Below the pieces are notes generated by a model, which made no database searches, had not been told where the DNA came from, and saw only the letters and a list, made by a program, of their open reading frames with translations. A stretch of DNA of 17,738 bases from Amoebophrya sp. AT5.2 (Eukaryota; Sar; Dinophyceae; Syndiniales; Amoebophryaceae), in assembly GCA_005223375.1 (NCBI GenBank), contig RXOD01004851.1, positions 1 to 17,738 on the forward strand, read 5' to 3'. Position numbers and translations under genes: made by a program. The first letter of the stretch is position 1. Every line of letters begins with the position of its first letter. Positions 9,701 through 16,573 of this stretch are shown here, piece by piece.

Positions 9701-12700
9701 ACGTTACGTGGAGGGAGAATCAACAACCCACGACCTCCCGAAACCGATGTCTAAAGGAGTGGGAGTGGTGTAGTTCGTCGCGTAGTCGGTGTTGTAGGCA
9801 TTGAACTACATTAGGGCCATGTGTGCTGGGCTTGTTTTTGACTTCCTTGTATTCCGCTCGTATTTTACTCATTTTACTTGTATTGGTCAAGGTTGGTGCG
9901 TTGTACTTTGTAGAGCGAAACTACAGGAAAGCAGCGGCGATTGGCTTCGCTTTGGGGGTACTTAGCAGCTTGAGGTAGGTCCAGCGATTTGGTTGCTGGA
10001 TATCGATGTCGCGTCTCGTATATTTTACTGTCACTCAAGCTAAGGCGCTTGGAAAATCATGAACGCGGCTGCAAGCGCAAGCCGGCTGTTGATGTGAACT
10101 GATCATCAACGGATTTCACCCCGCATTCCTTTTTTGAATGCATTAGTGGGTCAATACTACTACTACTCCTACTTGTATTCGTCTCGTATTTCGTCGCGTA
10201 GGCTCCTACGAGACCAGGCACGACCTTAGAAACGGAAGCGATAGTAGTCGTGGGTTTTTTCCCCCTCTAAGAAGAGGCGCAAGGTGATTCAGATCGGCGA
10301 CAACGCGGTGGACTACGACGCGAACTTCAAGCTGTACCTGATGACCAAGCTCGCGAACCCGCACTACTACCCCGAAATCTGCATCAAGGTCACGATCATT
10401 AACTTCACGGTCACGCTCACGGGGTTGCAGGAGCAGCTGCTGAACGTGACGGTGCAGAAGGAGATCCCCGACAAGATGGCGATCGTGGAGGAACTGGTGC
10501 TACAGCTGGCGGACGACAATACCATTCTGCAGGACCTGGAGAACGAAATCCTGCGGCTGCTGTCGGAGTCGGAGGGAAACATCCTGGACGACGAAGTGCT
10601 CATCTCAACTTTGCAAAAGTCGAAGATCACCTCGGGCGAAGTGAACGTGCGGGTGGCGGCCGCGGAAAAAACGAAGAAGGAAATCGACGAAGCGTGCAAA
10701 CTGTACACAATCCTGCCGCAAGTGGGAGCCATCTTCTACTTCGTCATCGCGGACCTCAGCAACATGAACCCAATGTACCACAGATACGATACGCATGCGA
10801 GGATAGAAGATTTACAACCGAAGAATCTGTTCTCCAACGGCTCGACGTGCTCTTGATCATACATCAGTTCCACTGCAGGTACTCGTGAGTCAGATTCTCG
10901 ATCTCGTGAGTCAGATCTCGTATTTTAAAAATGTATTCAAAATGGTGTGGATCAGGTACCAATTCTCCCTGTTTTTCTTCATGAAGCTGTACGACAAGTG
11001 TTTCCGCACTGCGAAGCGGCCACCGCTGGAGCGCGGGCAGGATCCGCTGGCCACGCGGCTCAAGTATGTGTACGAGGAGATCCTCTCCGCGATCTTCATC
11101 AACGTGTGCCGCGGGTTGTTTGAGGACACCAAGCTGATTTTCTCCTTCCTCATCCTGTCGTCGATCCAGCGCGAGGCGGGGCAGCTGCCGTACTCGCTGT
11201 GGTCGCTGCTGCTGCGCGGCGTGGGGCGGCTGGACATGAGTAAGAAGCCGGCCAGCCCGGATCCGGAATTTCTGCAGGACAAAGACTGGGAGTACGTGTA
11301 CGGCATCCAGGAGCTGTCCAACGGCGCGTGTCACGATCTGTGCCAGCACGTGGCTGAGAACAAGGATGCTTGGATGGACTGGGCGGACGACGACAACCCG
11401 CACCTGCTGCCGCTGCCCTGCGACTACGCCGAGACGCACGAACTGCAGTATTTCCACCAGATGCTGCTGATCAAGGCCATGCGCGCGGAAAAGCTGTCGC
11501 TGGCCATCCAGGAGTACGTACGCTTCTCGCTGGGCGAAAGCTTCGTCGTATTCCCCAGCGCGACCATGGCGGAAGTGTTCGCAGACACCACCAAAGCGAC
11601 GCCGGTCATCTTCGTGCTAACCACAGGGGCAGACCCGACAGGAATGCTGCTGCGCTTCTGCGTGGAAATGGGCAAAGACGAAACGCTAGGAGTCATCTCA
11701 CTGGGACAGGGACAAGGTAAGGACTTAAGAATATTAGCGTCTACATTGCTAAAAATATCGGGAGGATGAAATAAAAGGAATAAACTTTACCTTAGCCTTG
11801 TTGGAGGACGAGCCCGTCGGCCGAGGGTGGTCCCTGCGCTTTTTTAATGATACCAATTAATTTGCTACCTATTGCTGTGCGAAGTGACGTACTCGAAGGC
11901 GCAGCGAGAGATCAGAATGCGCGTAGTCGTTCCCCAAATTCCAGAAGTGATGAGATTTTTTTTGAGTCTGCACCGCCACAAGTGCGGGATGACAGCTCAA
12001 ACTTTTCCAATTGATAGTCCTGACTGGAGTAATTTGTTTTTCTTGTCGTATCCGTCTCCGTTCTACCGATCATCATGATAGCGTATTAAGAAATCAATGC
12101 TCTTGTGCCCGTACTACTTTTGTCCCAACCCAAAATCCTCATATTTGTTCCGAAGGTCCGAAAGCGCAAAAGTTGATCGAAAACGGGGCGAAGGACGGCT
12201 CGTGGGTACTGCTGCAGAACTGCCACCTCGCAACCAGCTGGATGCCATCGCTGGAGAAACTGTGCGAGAATCTGGAGGAATCCAACGCAATCAACAAAGA
12301 TTTCCGCCTCTTCCTCACCTCGATGCCAAGCACGACATTCCCTGTGCCGGTGCTGCAAAACGGCGTCAAACTCACAAACGAGCCGCCAAAAGGTACGCGC
12401 CTGCGGAATTTGTATTAACAGTACTTTGTTCTTTGAGATTGAGTTGTTAAATGTCAATGTGTCGTTGCCGGGCGTCAGCTGGAATCTTGCGGCTCGCAGT
12501 AGCTTTCCGGTTTCCAAACGCGAGAAACCTCCACATCAGACTGTGAGTAGATCACAACGAGGCCCGCAGGTGCTGTTCATTTTAGTCTTTTCGCGCGGCA
12601 ATCTCGGCAGGTGAGATTCTAACCAACCGTGATGACGATTTCTTATTGCTCAAACGGAGCTCTGGCACGGCAGTGTCATGAGCTTTGAGGAGGAAAAATC

Positions 12701-15172
12701 TTATGCTACATGCTGACACCGATAAAAGCTCGAAGATCTCAGCGCGGGTTTACTGTAGAAGTGACGGGTCATCGAAGAAATTGGATGGCGCAGCAAAGGC
12801 AACAGAGTCAGTCACTTTCGCATGTAAAATCTTCATGCCCCAGCAGGGCGTCTTAAAAATGTATGATCACGCAATTCGTTGAGGTATGCGCGCCAATATC
12901 AAGCGGTCGTTGATTACCCTCACCGACGAGAACCTGGGCATGGATTCCGGGTCCAAGCCGCTCGAGTGGCGCAAGATCCAGTTTGCGCTGAAGCTCTTCC
13001 ACGCTGTGCTCCAGGAGCGGCGCAAGTTCGGGCCGCTTGGATTCAACGTGCGGTACGAGTTTAACGACTCCGACCTGGAGTGTTCCACCGAGGTGGTGAA
13101 GAACTTGCTCGAGCTGGACGGCGACGTCCCGTGGGACACGATCAACTTCGTCGTGGGGCAGATCAACTACGGCGGCCGCGTCACGGACGACAACGACAGG
13201 AAATGCCTCATGGCCATCCTGGCGACGTTTATGACGCCGGATCTGCTCGGGGACGAGTATGCGTTTTCCGTATCGGGGATATACGCGATTCCGCCGGGGG
13301 ACCTGGGCAAAGTCGAAACCTTCCGGGACTACGCGGAGAAGCTGCCACTCACGGAGCAGCCGGAGGTGTTCGGCATGCACGAAAACGCAAATATCAGCTA
13401 CCTTCAAATGGAGGTATAAGTACGCCTGATGGAGTGGTGTAGTGGTCTGTCCTTCGTTTATTTCTGTTCTCGAGTTGTTATATTCACAGGCAGAGTGTCG
13501 TCGGTCTCTCTAACTTAAGGAACATAAATCTCAAACTATAGTGGTCCTCGAATTCGAGAGACGGCATGGAAAAGATCGGAATTTGAAATGAAAATGCCAG
13601 GCCGAGAAAACGCTGAACGTCATTCTCGAGATCCAGCCAAGAGAAGCGGGTGGTGGCGGCGCCAAATCGCCAGAAGAAATCGTGCTCGAGATCGTGCAGG
13701 TAAGTATTCATATACAGATTCAGGTAAAAAATCGGGACACTAGGAGACAAGGCGTTCGCACAAGGATGAACACTTAAACTATCATCTTTCGGGTCTGACT
13801 CCGGAATGAGGATATGTTACTTTACTTTCGTTCTGCTGAACGTGCGGGGCAATTGGAAACGGATGTTATGGTGCAACGATGATGAATTTTCAAACTATCA
13901 TCTTTTCAGACTTTCAGACGCGAATGAAGATGCCGTTTACCTTTTTATTTCACGTTCTGCTGAAAAGCACGAAACTTGTCCCCATCAAACTTGCAGGATC
14001 AGAAGACTCGCGTTCCCGAGAAGCTGACCGAAGAAGGCAGTCACGCGAGCTCTTTTGCGAACCTGATCAACAAGGAGGGTGTGGAGGGTATGACCAACCC
14101 CATGGGCACTGGGTTACGGCAGGAGATGATTCGGTTCAACGGTCTCATCAACCAGGTCGGCCGCACGCTCGGCGAAGTTGAGAAGGCAATCAAGGGATTC
14201 GTCGTGATGACGGCAGACCTCGATGCCATGTTCTCCAACCTCCAGAATAATCAGACACCAGGCCTCTGGGCCAAGGTTGGGTACCCGAGTCTCAAGCCGC
14301 TCAGCTCTTGGTACTTACTTGATAAATTGGTTCTCGAAGTGCGTAAGCAGCTTGGGCGAATGCACTAGCTTGCGACGTCCAATACTTTTTATTCTCCCGC
14401 GCGAATGATCGATCAGGTTCGAGGATTTCATTGATCGCGTGGCGTTCTTTGATGGGTGGGTGAAGGGGGGACTGCCACCGTGCTTCTGGCTCTCGGCGTT
14501 CTTCTTCCCGCAGGGATATTTGACCTCCGTGCAGCAGAACTACAGTCGGACGAATATCATTCCCGTCGACATCCTTTCCTTCGAGTTCCAGCCGGTGGAG
14601 TTTGACGATCCCGCCCTCTTCATTGACGCGCAGCAAAAGGACCCCGAAAACTACAAGTTCGAGGTACATCATGTTTAATTAAAGATGAGGCTAGGACCAG
14701 GACCATATTTGGAGCCACTTCTTCTACAGACTTTAGTAGAAGAAAAAGATTCGCTTACCGCTGGACTCGAATCTTGTAGTTCATCGTGAGTTCTTTGGTA
14801 AAAGTTTTCTATCGAGCCGATTCATCAGGAAATCCCGGCAATCTCGGCTGTTTCACACGACAGGGCATCATTGCGTATGGGATGTTTTTCGACGGAGCGA
14901 AGTGGGATATGGAGAACATGTGCCTGGGGGAGCAAGATTACGGCATCATGTACAACGTTTGCCCGCTGATTAACTTTATCCCCTCCAAGGACCACAAGAT
15001 CAATCCGGAGCAGTACATGTGCCCCTTCTACAAAACGTCCATCCGCGCGGGGACGCTGTCAACCACGGGACACAGCACCAACTTCGTGGTACCGATCGAA
15101 CTGGATACCATGGAGCTGCCGAGCTACTGGACCCTGAAAGGAACTGCGTTGCTTAGTATGCTCAACGTGTGA
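146..15172 (+). CDS. Axonemal dynein heavy chain, inner-arm type (5'-truncated by window, 17 exons)
   Basis: This is a motor subunit of ciliary/flagellar dynein: an ATP-driven, minus-end-directed microtubule motor in the axoneme. Proposed exons: 146-716, 1005-1382, 1486-2023, 2398-2937, 3081-3458, 3720-7654, 7884-8096, 8569-9335, 9486-9702, 10275-10774, 10956-11716, 12156-12392, 12884-13413, 13601-13699, 13997-14310, 14417-14663, 14864-15172. They join in phase to about 3,510 codons. Domain order seen: linker, AAA1 ([16 protein letters not shown]), AAA2 (GPTTGGKST), AAA3 (GVTGVGKS), AAA4 (GVGGSGRSS), stalk with microtubule-binding domain, AAA5, AAA6, C-terminal domain ([13 protein letters not shown]). 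Family members have about 4,000-4,600 residues, so the N-terminal tail is outside the window. The inner-arm (single-headed) assignment rests on overall resemblance and is less sure than the family. Boundaries of introns 3, 4, 7 and 9 are uncertain. Confidence 0.95.
717..1004 (+). other. Dynein intron 1 (GT-AG, phase 0)
   Basis: This 288-bp intron has donor AAG|GTACCG and acceptor CTCGCAG|A. It holds a degenerate internal repeat (CTATCG-CTTCGTA, then GCAATGTA) at about 777-826 and again at 935-963. No gene is seen inside. Confidence 0.85.
1005..1382 (+). CDS. Dynein exon 2: linker region, N-terminal part
   Basis: It encodes [10 protein letters not shown], then [33 protein letters not shown] and [19 protein letters not shown]. 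This order is characteristic of the DHC_N2 linker (the W..L..W segment followed by the RHW motif). It is bounded by a GCAG acceptor at 1004 and TCG|GTATCC at 1383; both junctions are phase 0. The reading frame is also open through part of the preceding intron, but that upstream sequence has no dynein resemblance. Confidence 0.9.
1383..1485 (+). other. Dynein intron 2 (GT-AG, 103 bp)
   Basis: The donor is GAGTCG|GTATCC and the acceptor AAAACACAG|TT, phase 0. It is the shortest intron proposed here and AT-rich at its 3' half. A second AG at 1498-1499 is also possible, but it would drop the family-like FTLGR start. Confidence 0.82.
1486..2023 (+). CDS. Dynein exon 3: linker, central part
   Basis: It starts FTLGRLLDM after the acceptor ACAG at 1485. 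It contains [20 protein letters not shown], then [20 protein letters not shown] followed by [10 protein letters not shown], a very conserved linker signature. The 3' end is ambiguous. The canonical donor CTG|GTGAGT gives an end at 2023 and adds about eight residues (TMVGGPTE) relative to the family. Ending at about 2001-2003 gives GRLQ-TFIQ or GRLQ-KTFIQ, close to family spacing, but needs a non-canonical junction at the edge of an inverted-repeat element. Confidence 0.85.
2003..2397 (+). mobile_element. Introner-like element A forming dynein intron 3
   Basis: The insert is bounded by inverted termini: CTATGGTCGG at 2003-2012 and CCGACCATAG at 2388-2397, perfect over 10 bp. A second inverted block follows: CTGGTGAGTG at 2021-2030 against CACTCACCAG near 2374-2383. 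The GT of GTGAGT at 2024 can serve as donor and the AG of CCATAG at 2396-2397 as acceptor, giving a 374-bp GT-AG intron. There is no transposase frame, so it looks non-autonomous. It shares termini and an internal block with the element in intron 7. Target-site duplication is unclear (only AC or A repeats). Confidence 0.75.
2105..2157 (+). repeat. Conserved internal block of the introner family, copy in intron 3
   Basis: It starts GCGCCGGGCGGT and continues GAGATGCCC.ATTGTGG with GTAGG-GGG. The same block occurs at 8216-8264 in intron 7 in the same orientation, about 80 percent identical by eye with a few short indels. It is not found elsewhere in the window. Confidence 0.8.
2398..2937 (+). 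CDS. Dynein exon 4: linker, C-terminal part
   Basis: It encodes [20 protein letters not shown] and [16 protein letters not shown], the strongest linker signature. After it come [14 protein letters not shown], the WLGEVEEFM segment and [19 protein letters not shown]. The preferred 3' end is AAAAG|GCAATT (a GC donor). This joins in phase to the exon at 3081 to read SKPAK-G-SKEPAP. A GT at 2976 would also keep phase, but would add about 13 residues without family resemblance. Confidence 0.85.
2938..3080 (+). other. Dynein intron 4 (probable GC-AG)
   Basis: This 143-bp intron has donor AAAAG|GCAATT and acceptor CAACACAG|GT. The GC donor keeps phase (G|GT) and needs no added sequence. The nearest phase-compatible GT (2976) is a poor donor. 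The interval has no coding resemblance. Confidence 0.65.
3081..3458 (+). CDS. Dynein exon 5: end of linker into start of AAA1
   Basis: It encodes [72 protein letters not shown] and ends TGALHI. These are the family-typical lead-in residues to the AAA1 P-loop. The acceptor is ACAG at 3080. The donor ATCT|GTACTT at 3459 is phase 1 and rebuilds [20 protein letters not shown] across the intron, which matches family spacing. Confidence 0.92.
3459..3719 (+). other. Dynein intron 5 (GT-AG, phase 1)
   Basis: This 261-bp intron has donor ATCT|GTACTT and acceptor GAATGAAAG|GC. The protein junction is exact against the family ([16 protein letters not shown]). It contains a T-run at 3481-3488. ACATCTG occurs at the donor (3453-3459) and again 11 bp before the acceptor (3702-3708). 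Nothing else is recognised. Confidence 0.88.
3720..7654 (+). CDS. Dynein exon 6: AAA1-AAA4 ATPase modules and first stalk helix
   Basis: This 3,935-bp uninterrupted exon encodes about 1,311 residues. The AAA1 Walker A GPAGTGKT lies at 3740-3763 and is followed by [20 protein letters not shown]; its Walker B is CLDEFNRI near 3890. AAA1 is the main ATP-hydrolysis site in the family. AAA2 GPTTGGKST is at 4583-4609, AAA3 GVTGVGKS at 5711-5734, and AAA4 GVGGSGRSS at 6752-6778. The Arg in the AAA4 loop is usual for axonemal chains. The Walker B-like VDDVNMPK is near 5917. The end ([20 protein letters not shown] onward) is the first stalk coiled-coil. The donor CGG|GTAACA is phase 0. Confidence 0.97.
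7655..7883 (+). other. Dynein intron 6 (GT-AG, phase 0)
   Basis: This 229-bp, AT-richer intron splits the first stalk helix. The donor is GACCGG|GTAACA and the acceptor TTTCCATCAG|GT. The joined protein [11 protein letters not shown] is continuous with the family coiled coil. Confidence 0.9.
7884..8096 (+). CDS. Dynein exon 7: stalk helix and start of microtubule-binding domain
   Basis: It begins [20 protein letters not shown] after CATCAG at 7883. It continues [20 protein letters not shown], then [29 protein letters not shown]. This is the classic entry into the microtubule-binding tip (K-PP--V---MEAV). It must join LGEKTDW at 8569, where the family reads MEAV---L-GxKxxW. The open frame runs on to a TAA at 8118-8120 through FYEGTRW, which lies inside the inverted-repeat element. 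Confidence 0.9.
8099..8566 (+). mobile_element. Introner-like element B forming non-canonical dynein intron 7
   Basis: The left end TATGAAGGGACCAGGTGG (from 8100) and the right end read on the opposite strand, TATGGCGGGACCAGGTGG (8566 leftward), form an inverted repeat. It continues imperfectly to about 38 bp (AAGT, GGC, AA, TGGTA also match). TGTT flanks the insert on both sides (8095-8098 and 8567-8570). Removing one TGTT plus the element joins MEAVNTL to LGEKTDW in frame at family-normal spacing. No breakpoint within the repeat gives GT-AG; the best is GT-AT. GTAAGT occurs at 8117 and 8132 inside the left terminus. There is no transposase frame. Confidence 0.78.
8216..8264 (+). repeat. Conserved internal block of the introner family, copy in intron 7
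   Basis: It starts GCGCCGGGCGGT, then AGAGATGCCCATTGTGG and GGTAGGGGCTGG. It is the counterpart of 2105-2157 in intron 3, in the same orientation relative to the gene and to the element termini. Confidence 0.8.
8569..9335 (+). CDS. Dynein exon 8: microtubule-binding domain, second stalk helix, AAA5 start
   Basis: It encodes [34 protein letters not shown] and [20 protein letters not shown] (microtubule-binding domain). The long charged coiled coil around [20 protein letters not shown] returns to the ring. After it come [27 protein letters not shown] and [15 protein letters not shown] of AAA5. It ends ...TRGK-R at AAACG|GTTCTC, phase 2. Family members continue directly with WPLMIDPQ, which starts the next exon. 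Confidence 0.92.
9336..9485 (+). other. Dynein intron 8 (150 bp, stop-free, multiple of three)
   Basis: The donor is AAACG|GTTCTC and the acceptor CGTTCCCAG|GTGG, phase 2. Dynein family continuity ([11 protein letters not shown]) shows it is an intron. It has no stop in the dynein frame and its length is divisible by three, so retention would insert 50 residues rich in Ser and Thr. Confidence 0.88.
9486..9702 (+). CDS. Dynein exon 9: AAA5 core
   Basis: It reads [20 protein letters not shown] across the junction, then [39 protein letters not shown] and ILQKAV. These are highly conserved AAA5 residues. The acceptor is CCCAG at 9485. The 3' end is uncertain: GAAC|GTTACG (9702) and GAA|GTGAAC (9696) are both phase 0. 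Joined to the exon at 10275, the first gives the usual spacing between ILQK and the IGD motif. Confidence 0.85.
9703..10274 (+). other. Dynein intron 9 (about 572 bp), possible second inverted-repeat intron family
   Basis: The boundaries are approximate. Near the ends, AACCCACGAC (about 9725-9734) and its inverse GTCGTGGGTT (10247-10256) are present. Flanking purine-rich AGGGAGAA on the left matches AGGGGGAA on the opposite strand at the right end. The middle is AT-richer, with repeats of a CTCGTAT-TTTAC motif and a TACTACTACTCC microsatellite near 10157. No gene is seen. Confidence 0.6.
10275..10774 (+). CDS. Dynein exon 10: AAA5/AAA6 linker
   Basis: It encodes [20 protein letters not shown], then [52 protein letters not shown], and [12 protein letters not shown] at the end. 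The 5' end is one of three phase-0 acceptors (exon start 10272, 10275 or 10284). The donor CCAAT|GTACCA is phase 2 and rebuilds [11 protein letters not shown] with the exon at 10956, an exact family match. Confidence 0.88.
10775..10955 (+). other. Dynein intron 10 (GT-AG) flanked by GTACCA direct repeat
   Basis: This 181-bp phase-2 intron begins GTACCA, and the next exon also begins GTACCA (10956). Internally CTCGTGAGTCAGAT is duplicated in tandem with a 21-bp period at 10882 and 10903. The protein junction NPMYQFSL is exact. Confidence 0.9.
10956..11716 (+). CDS. Dynein exon 11: AAA6
   Basis: It encodes [20 protein letters not shown], then [52 protein letters not shown], and [20 protein letters not shown] with [10 protein letters not shown]. 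These match the AAA6 module and the approach to the C-terminal domain. The acceptor is GATCAG at 10955. The donor CAAG|GTAAGG is phase 1 and joins to read [15 protein letters not shown]. Confidence 0.95.
11717..12155 (+). other. Dynein intron 11 (GT-AG, 439 bp)
   Basis: The donor is CAAG|GTAAGG and the acceptor GTTCCGAAG|GT, phase 1. It is AT-rich with several T-runs (for example 11839-11844 and 11957-11964). Short open frames inside show no recognisable protein. No inverted termini were found. Confidence 0.9.
12156..12392 (+). CDS. Dynein exon 12: AAA6 end (NCHLA motif)
   Basis: It encodes [60 protein letters not shown] and [12 protein letters not shown], one of the most recognisable blocks of dynein heavy chains. 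The acceptor is CGAAG at 12155. The donor AAAAG|GTACGC is phase 1. The glycine of PPKG is completed by the first two bases of the next exon, giving PPKG-MRANI. Confidence 0.96.
12393..12883 (+). other. Dynein intron 12 (GT-AG, 491 bp)
   Basis: The donor is AAAAG|GTACGC and the acceptor CGTTGAG|GTATGC, phase 1. The two junction sequences resemble each other (AGGTANGCGC at 12391-12400 and 12882-12891). No recognisable gene or inverted termini inside. Confidence 0.9.
12884..13413 (+). CDS. Dynein exon 13: C-terminal domain, first part
   Basis: It encodes [68 protein letters not shown] and [18 protein letters not shown]. These are the [12 protein letters not shown] and YGGRVTD hallmarks of the dynein C-terminal region. 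The acceptor is GTTGAG at 12883. The donor GAG|GTATAA at 13414 is phase 0. Confidence 0.96.
13414..13600 (+). other. Dynein intron 13 (GT-AG, 187 bp)
   Basis: The donor is GAG|GTATAA and the acceptor AATGCCAG|G, phase 0. No internal feature was recognised. Confidence 0.88.
13601..13699 (+). CDS. Dynein exon 14: C-terminal domain microexon-like segment (33 codons)
   Basis: This 99-bp phase-0 exon has no start or stop. It reads [20 protein letters not shown], then [13 protein letters not shown]. Dynein heavy chains have LLxxQPRxxxGGGGxSPDEVV here. It is flanked by GCCAG at 13600 and the strong donor GTGCAG|GTAAGT at 13700. Confidence 0.93.
13700..13996 (+). other. Dynein intron 14 (GT-AG, 297 bp) with internal duplication
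   Basis: The donor is GTGCAG|GTAAGT, the best consensus in the gene, and the acceptor is CTTGCAG. A segment beginning AAACTATCATCTTT and ending TTCTGCTGAA occurs at 13776-13840 and, diverged, at 13892-13964. This indicates an old tandem duplication within the intron. Confidence 0.88.
13997..14310 (+). CDS. Dynein exon 15: C-terminal domain, middle part
   Basis: It encodes [54 protein letters not shown] and [17 protein letters not shown]. These match the VLVQEMIRFNRLL and WAKxSYPSLKPL motifs. The acceptor is TTGCAG at 13996. The donor TCTTG|GTACTT is phase 2; the split Trp is completed by G at 14417. Confidence 0.95.
14311..14416 (+). other. Dynein intron 15 (GT-AG, 106 bp)
   Basis: The donor is CTTG|GTACTT and the acceptor GATCAG|G, phase 2. 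It splits a Trp codon. No internal feature was recognised. Confidence 0.9.
14417..14663 (+). CDS. Dynein exon 16: C-terminal domain
   Basis: It encodes [40 protein letters not shown] and [18 protein letters not shown]. These match the family FWLSGFxFxQxFLTGxxQNxAR and IPID-L-FEF. The acceptor is GATCAG at 14416. The donor GAG|GTACAT is phase 0. Confidence 0.95.
14664..14863 (+). other. Dynein intron 16 (GT-AG, 200 bp) with hairpin
   Basis: The donor is GAG|GTACAT and the acceptor CGACAG|GG, phase 0. It contains a perfect 9-bp hairpin: TTCTTCTAC at 14719-14727, an 8-base loop, and GTAGAAGAA at 14736-14744. CATCAT follows both the donor GTA and the acceptor GG. Confidence 0.88.
14864..15172 (+). 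CDS. Dynein exon 17: C-terminus and stop
   Basis: It encodes [51 protein letters not shown] and ends [15 protein letters not shown] before TGA at 15170-15172. Dynein heavy chains end in just this way ([18 protein letters not shown]..., then WxxRGVALLxxLx), so this is the true 3' end of the coding region. The acceptor is ACGACAG at 14863. Confidence 0.96.
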   Translation, partial: GIIAYGMFFDGAKWDMENMCLGEQDYGIMYNVCPLINFIPSKDHKINPEQYMCPFYKTSIRAGTLSTTGHSTNFVVPIELDTMELPSYWTLKGTALLSMLNV

Positions 15173-16573
15173 CGCCGTTACGCGTATATCTTCTGGACGA
15201 GTGCAGGGCGACTACTTGTTGCGTAGAAGTATGGGTATGCACGACTGGAATTCTCTTCTGACTCTTCCTTGAATTAATCCTACTGGGCCCCCGCGCCCTT
15301 GCTTTAGCTTTTGCTTTTCTGAATCACTGACAAGCGATACGAAGATGGCGCGAATCTCACGCGCAGATACAGAGACGCTCATGCAGAACAGAGGCCGGTA
15401 CTGGGTGCGGTGCTGCGGTCGATACTTGGCCACGCATCAATGCAGCACTGCACGTGCAGAGCAGTTTGTAGAACTGAGTCTTGCTATTTATCATGACACC
15501 TAGAGCCACTTGCAAATTCTTGTATTTGATCACCAGAAAGTTCAGACCGTATTTCCTTCGGTGCAGACTGCAGAGTGCACGAACGCCTGAAGCCGCCGGC
15601 CGCGTCGGTCCGGTCCGTCGGCGTGCGCAGATCAGGCACGCTGTACGTTTTCCATTCCGTCAGAGTACACATTCCATCGATAACAGACACCAACCATTCC
15701 GAAAGAAACATAGTGAGCATCTTGAATAGCAATAGCAGCAGAAACACGCCGGATAAATTCCGGCATCGGGACGTCGTAGTTCTAATTCAATCTCAGAGCT
15801 GGCAGTTGCGATGCAAGGAGGCAACGTCTAATGGAAGATACATCCCCGAGAACGAAAGTCGTCATACTTAAGTATTCGCTTGACAATGCAGTGAGCTGTG
15901 GGCGCGGCGTGCGAAAGGAAAGCGGAATTACTTACACACGGTGGCCTCAATCATACTCGAGAGCATGGTCGTCTCTGTTGGCGAACTGAAATTGATGTCG
16001 GAGGGTGCTGTTCCTAGCGCGTGCCGAGATCTCTACCCCATACCATTTCGGCTTTTCAGTCTGCCGCTGCCCCAGCAATATCGACATCTCCGCGAAGATT
16101 TGCAAAGGATGATCCGCGCATTTGATCCCCCCTGTGCGTCCTTCGATGCAGGGTAACATTCGCTGTAGCAACCAAGAAGTCCGAGTCTTTCCCTTTGCGG
16201 AGGTAGTTTGGTCCATGTGGACAGCGCAGACCGCGATACATAGACCGATACTTACTGATCTCACAAGTAGATACGAAATTTGATGGTTCGCAGAACCATA
16301 CCTACTGTCGCTGTTGCTCGCGCGTTTTCATGTGGTCTGCGTATCGTTCAGTGCGGCCATAATTCCACCGAAGGAAGACACCGCTCACCCTATCATTATC
16401 GCCGGAGTAGATAGGAGTCCAAAATCACATCGTTCAAAACAAACAAAATACTGCCGTCGTCAACGTCTAGCGACAGCCGTTTTATCTATCTCGATCGTTT
16501 CAAGTGCGTTATACACTAATCGGCTGCATCCTATTAAGTTGCACAACGCAACCAAAGAAGAAGCAGCACAACA
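15173..16573 (+). other. Intergenic region, no recognisable gene
   Basis: This 1.4 kb runs from the dynein stop to the CSD start codon. Open frames on both strands are short (up to about 105 codons) and match no family I know. Small structures seen: a 12-bp palindrome CTGCACGTGCAG at 15448-15459, and a 7-bp hairpin ATGGTTC/GAACCAT at 16283-16299. It must hold the dynein 3' UTR and the 5' leader of the CSD gene, but no polyadenylation signal or promoter box is evident. Confidence 0.6.

Noticed and set aside
15448..15459. CTGCACGTGCAG palindrome as a transcription-factor site
   Set aside because: A lone 12-bp palindrome far from either start codon, with no supporting context.
15484..15747. 87-codon minus-strand frame with a hydrophobic start
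   Set aside because: It matches no family I recognise, has no start context or splice partners, and lies in AT-mixed intergenic sequence.
15947..16264. 105-codon minus-strand frame in the intergenic region
   Set aside because: No recognisable domain, and its length is compatible with chance.
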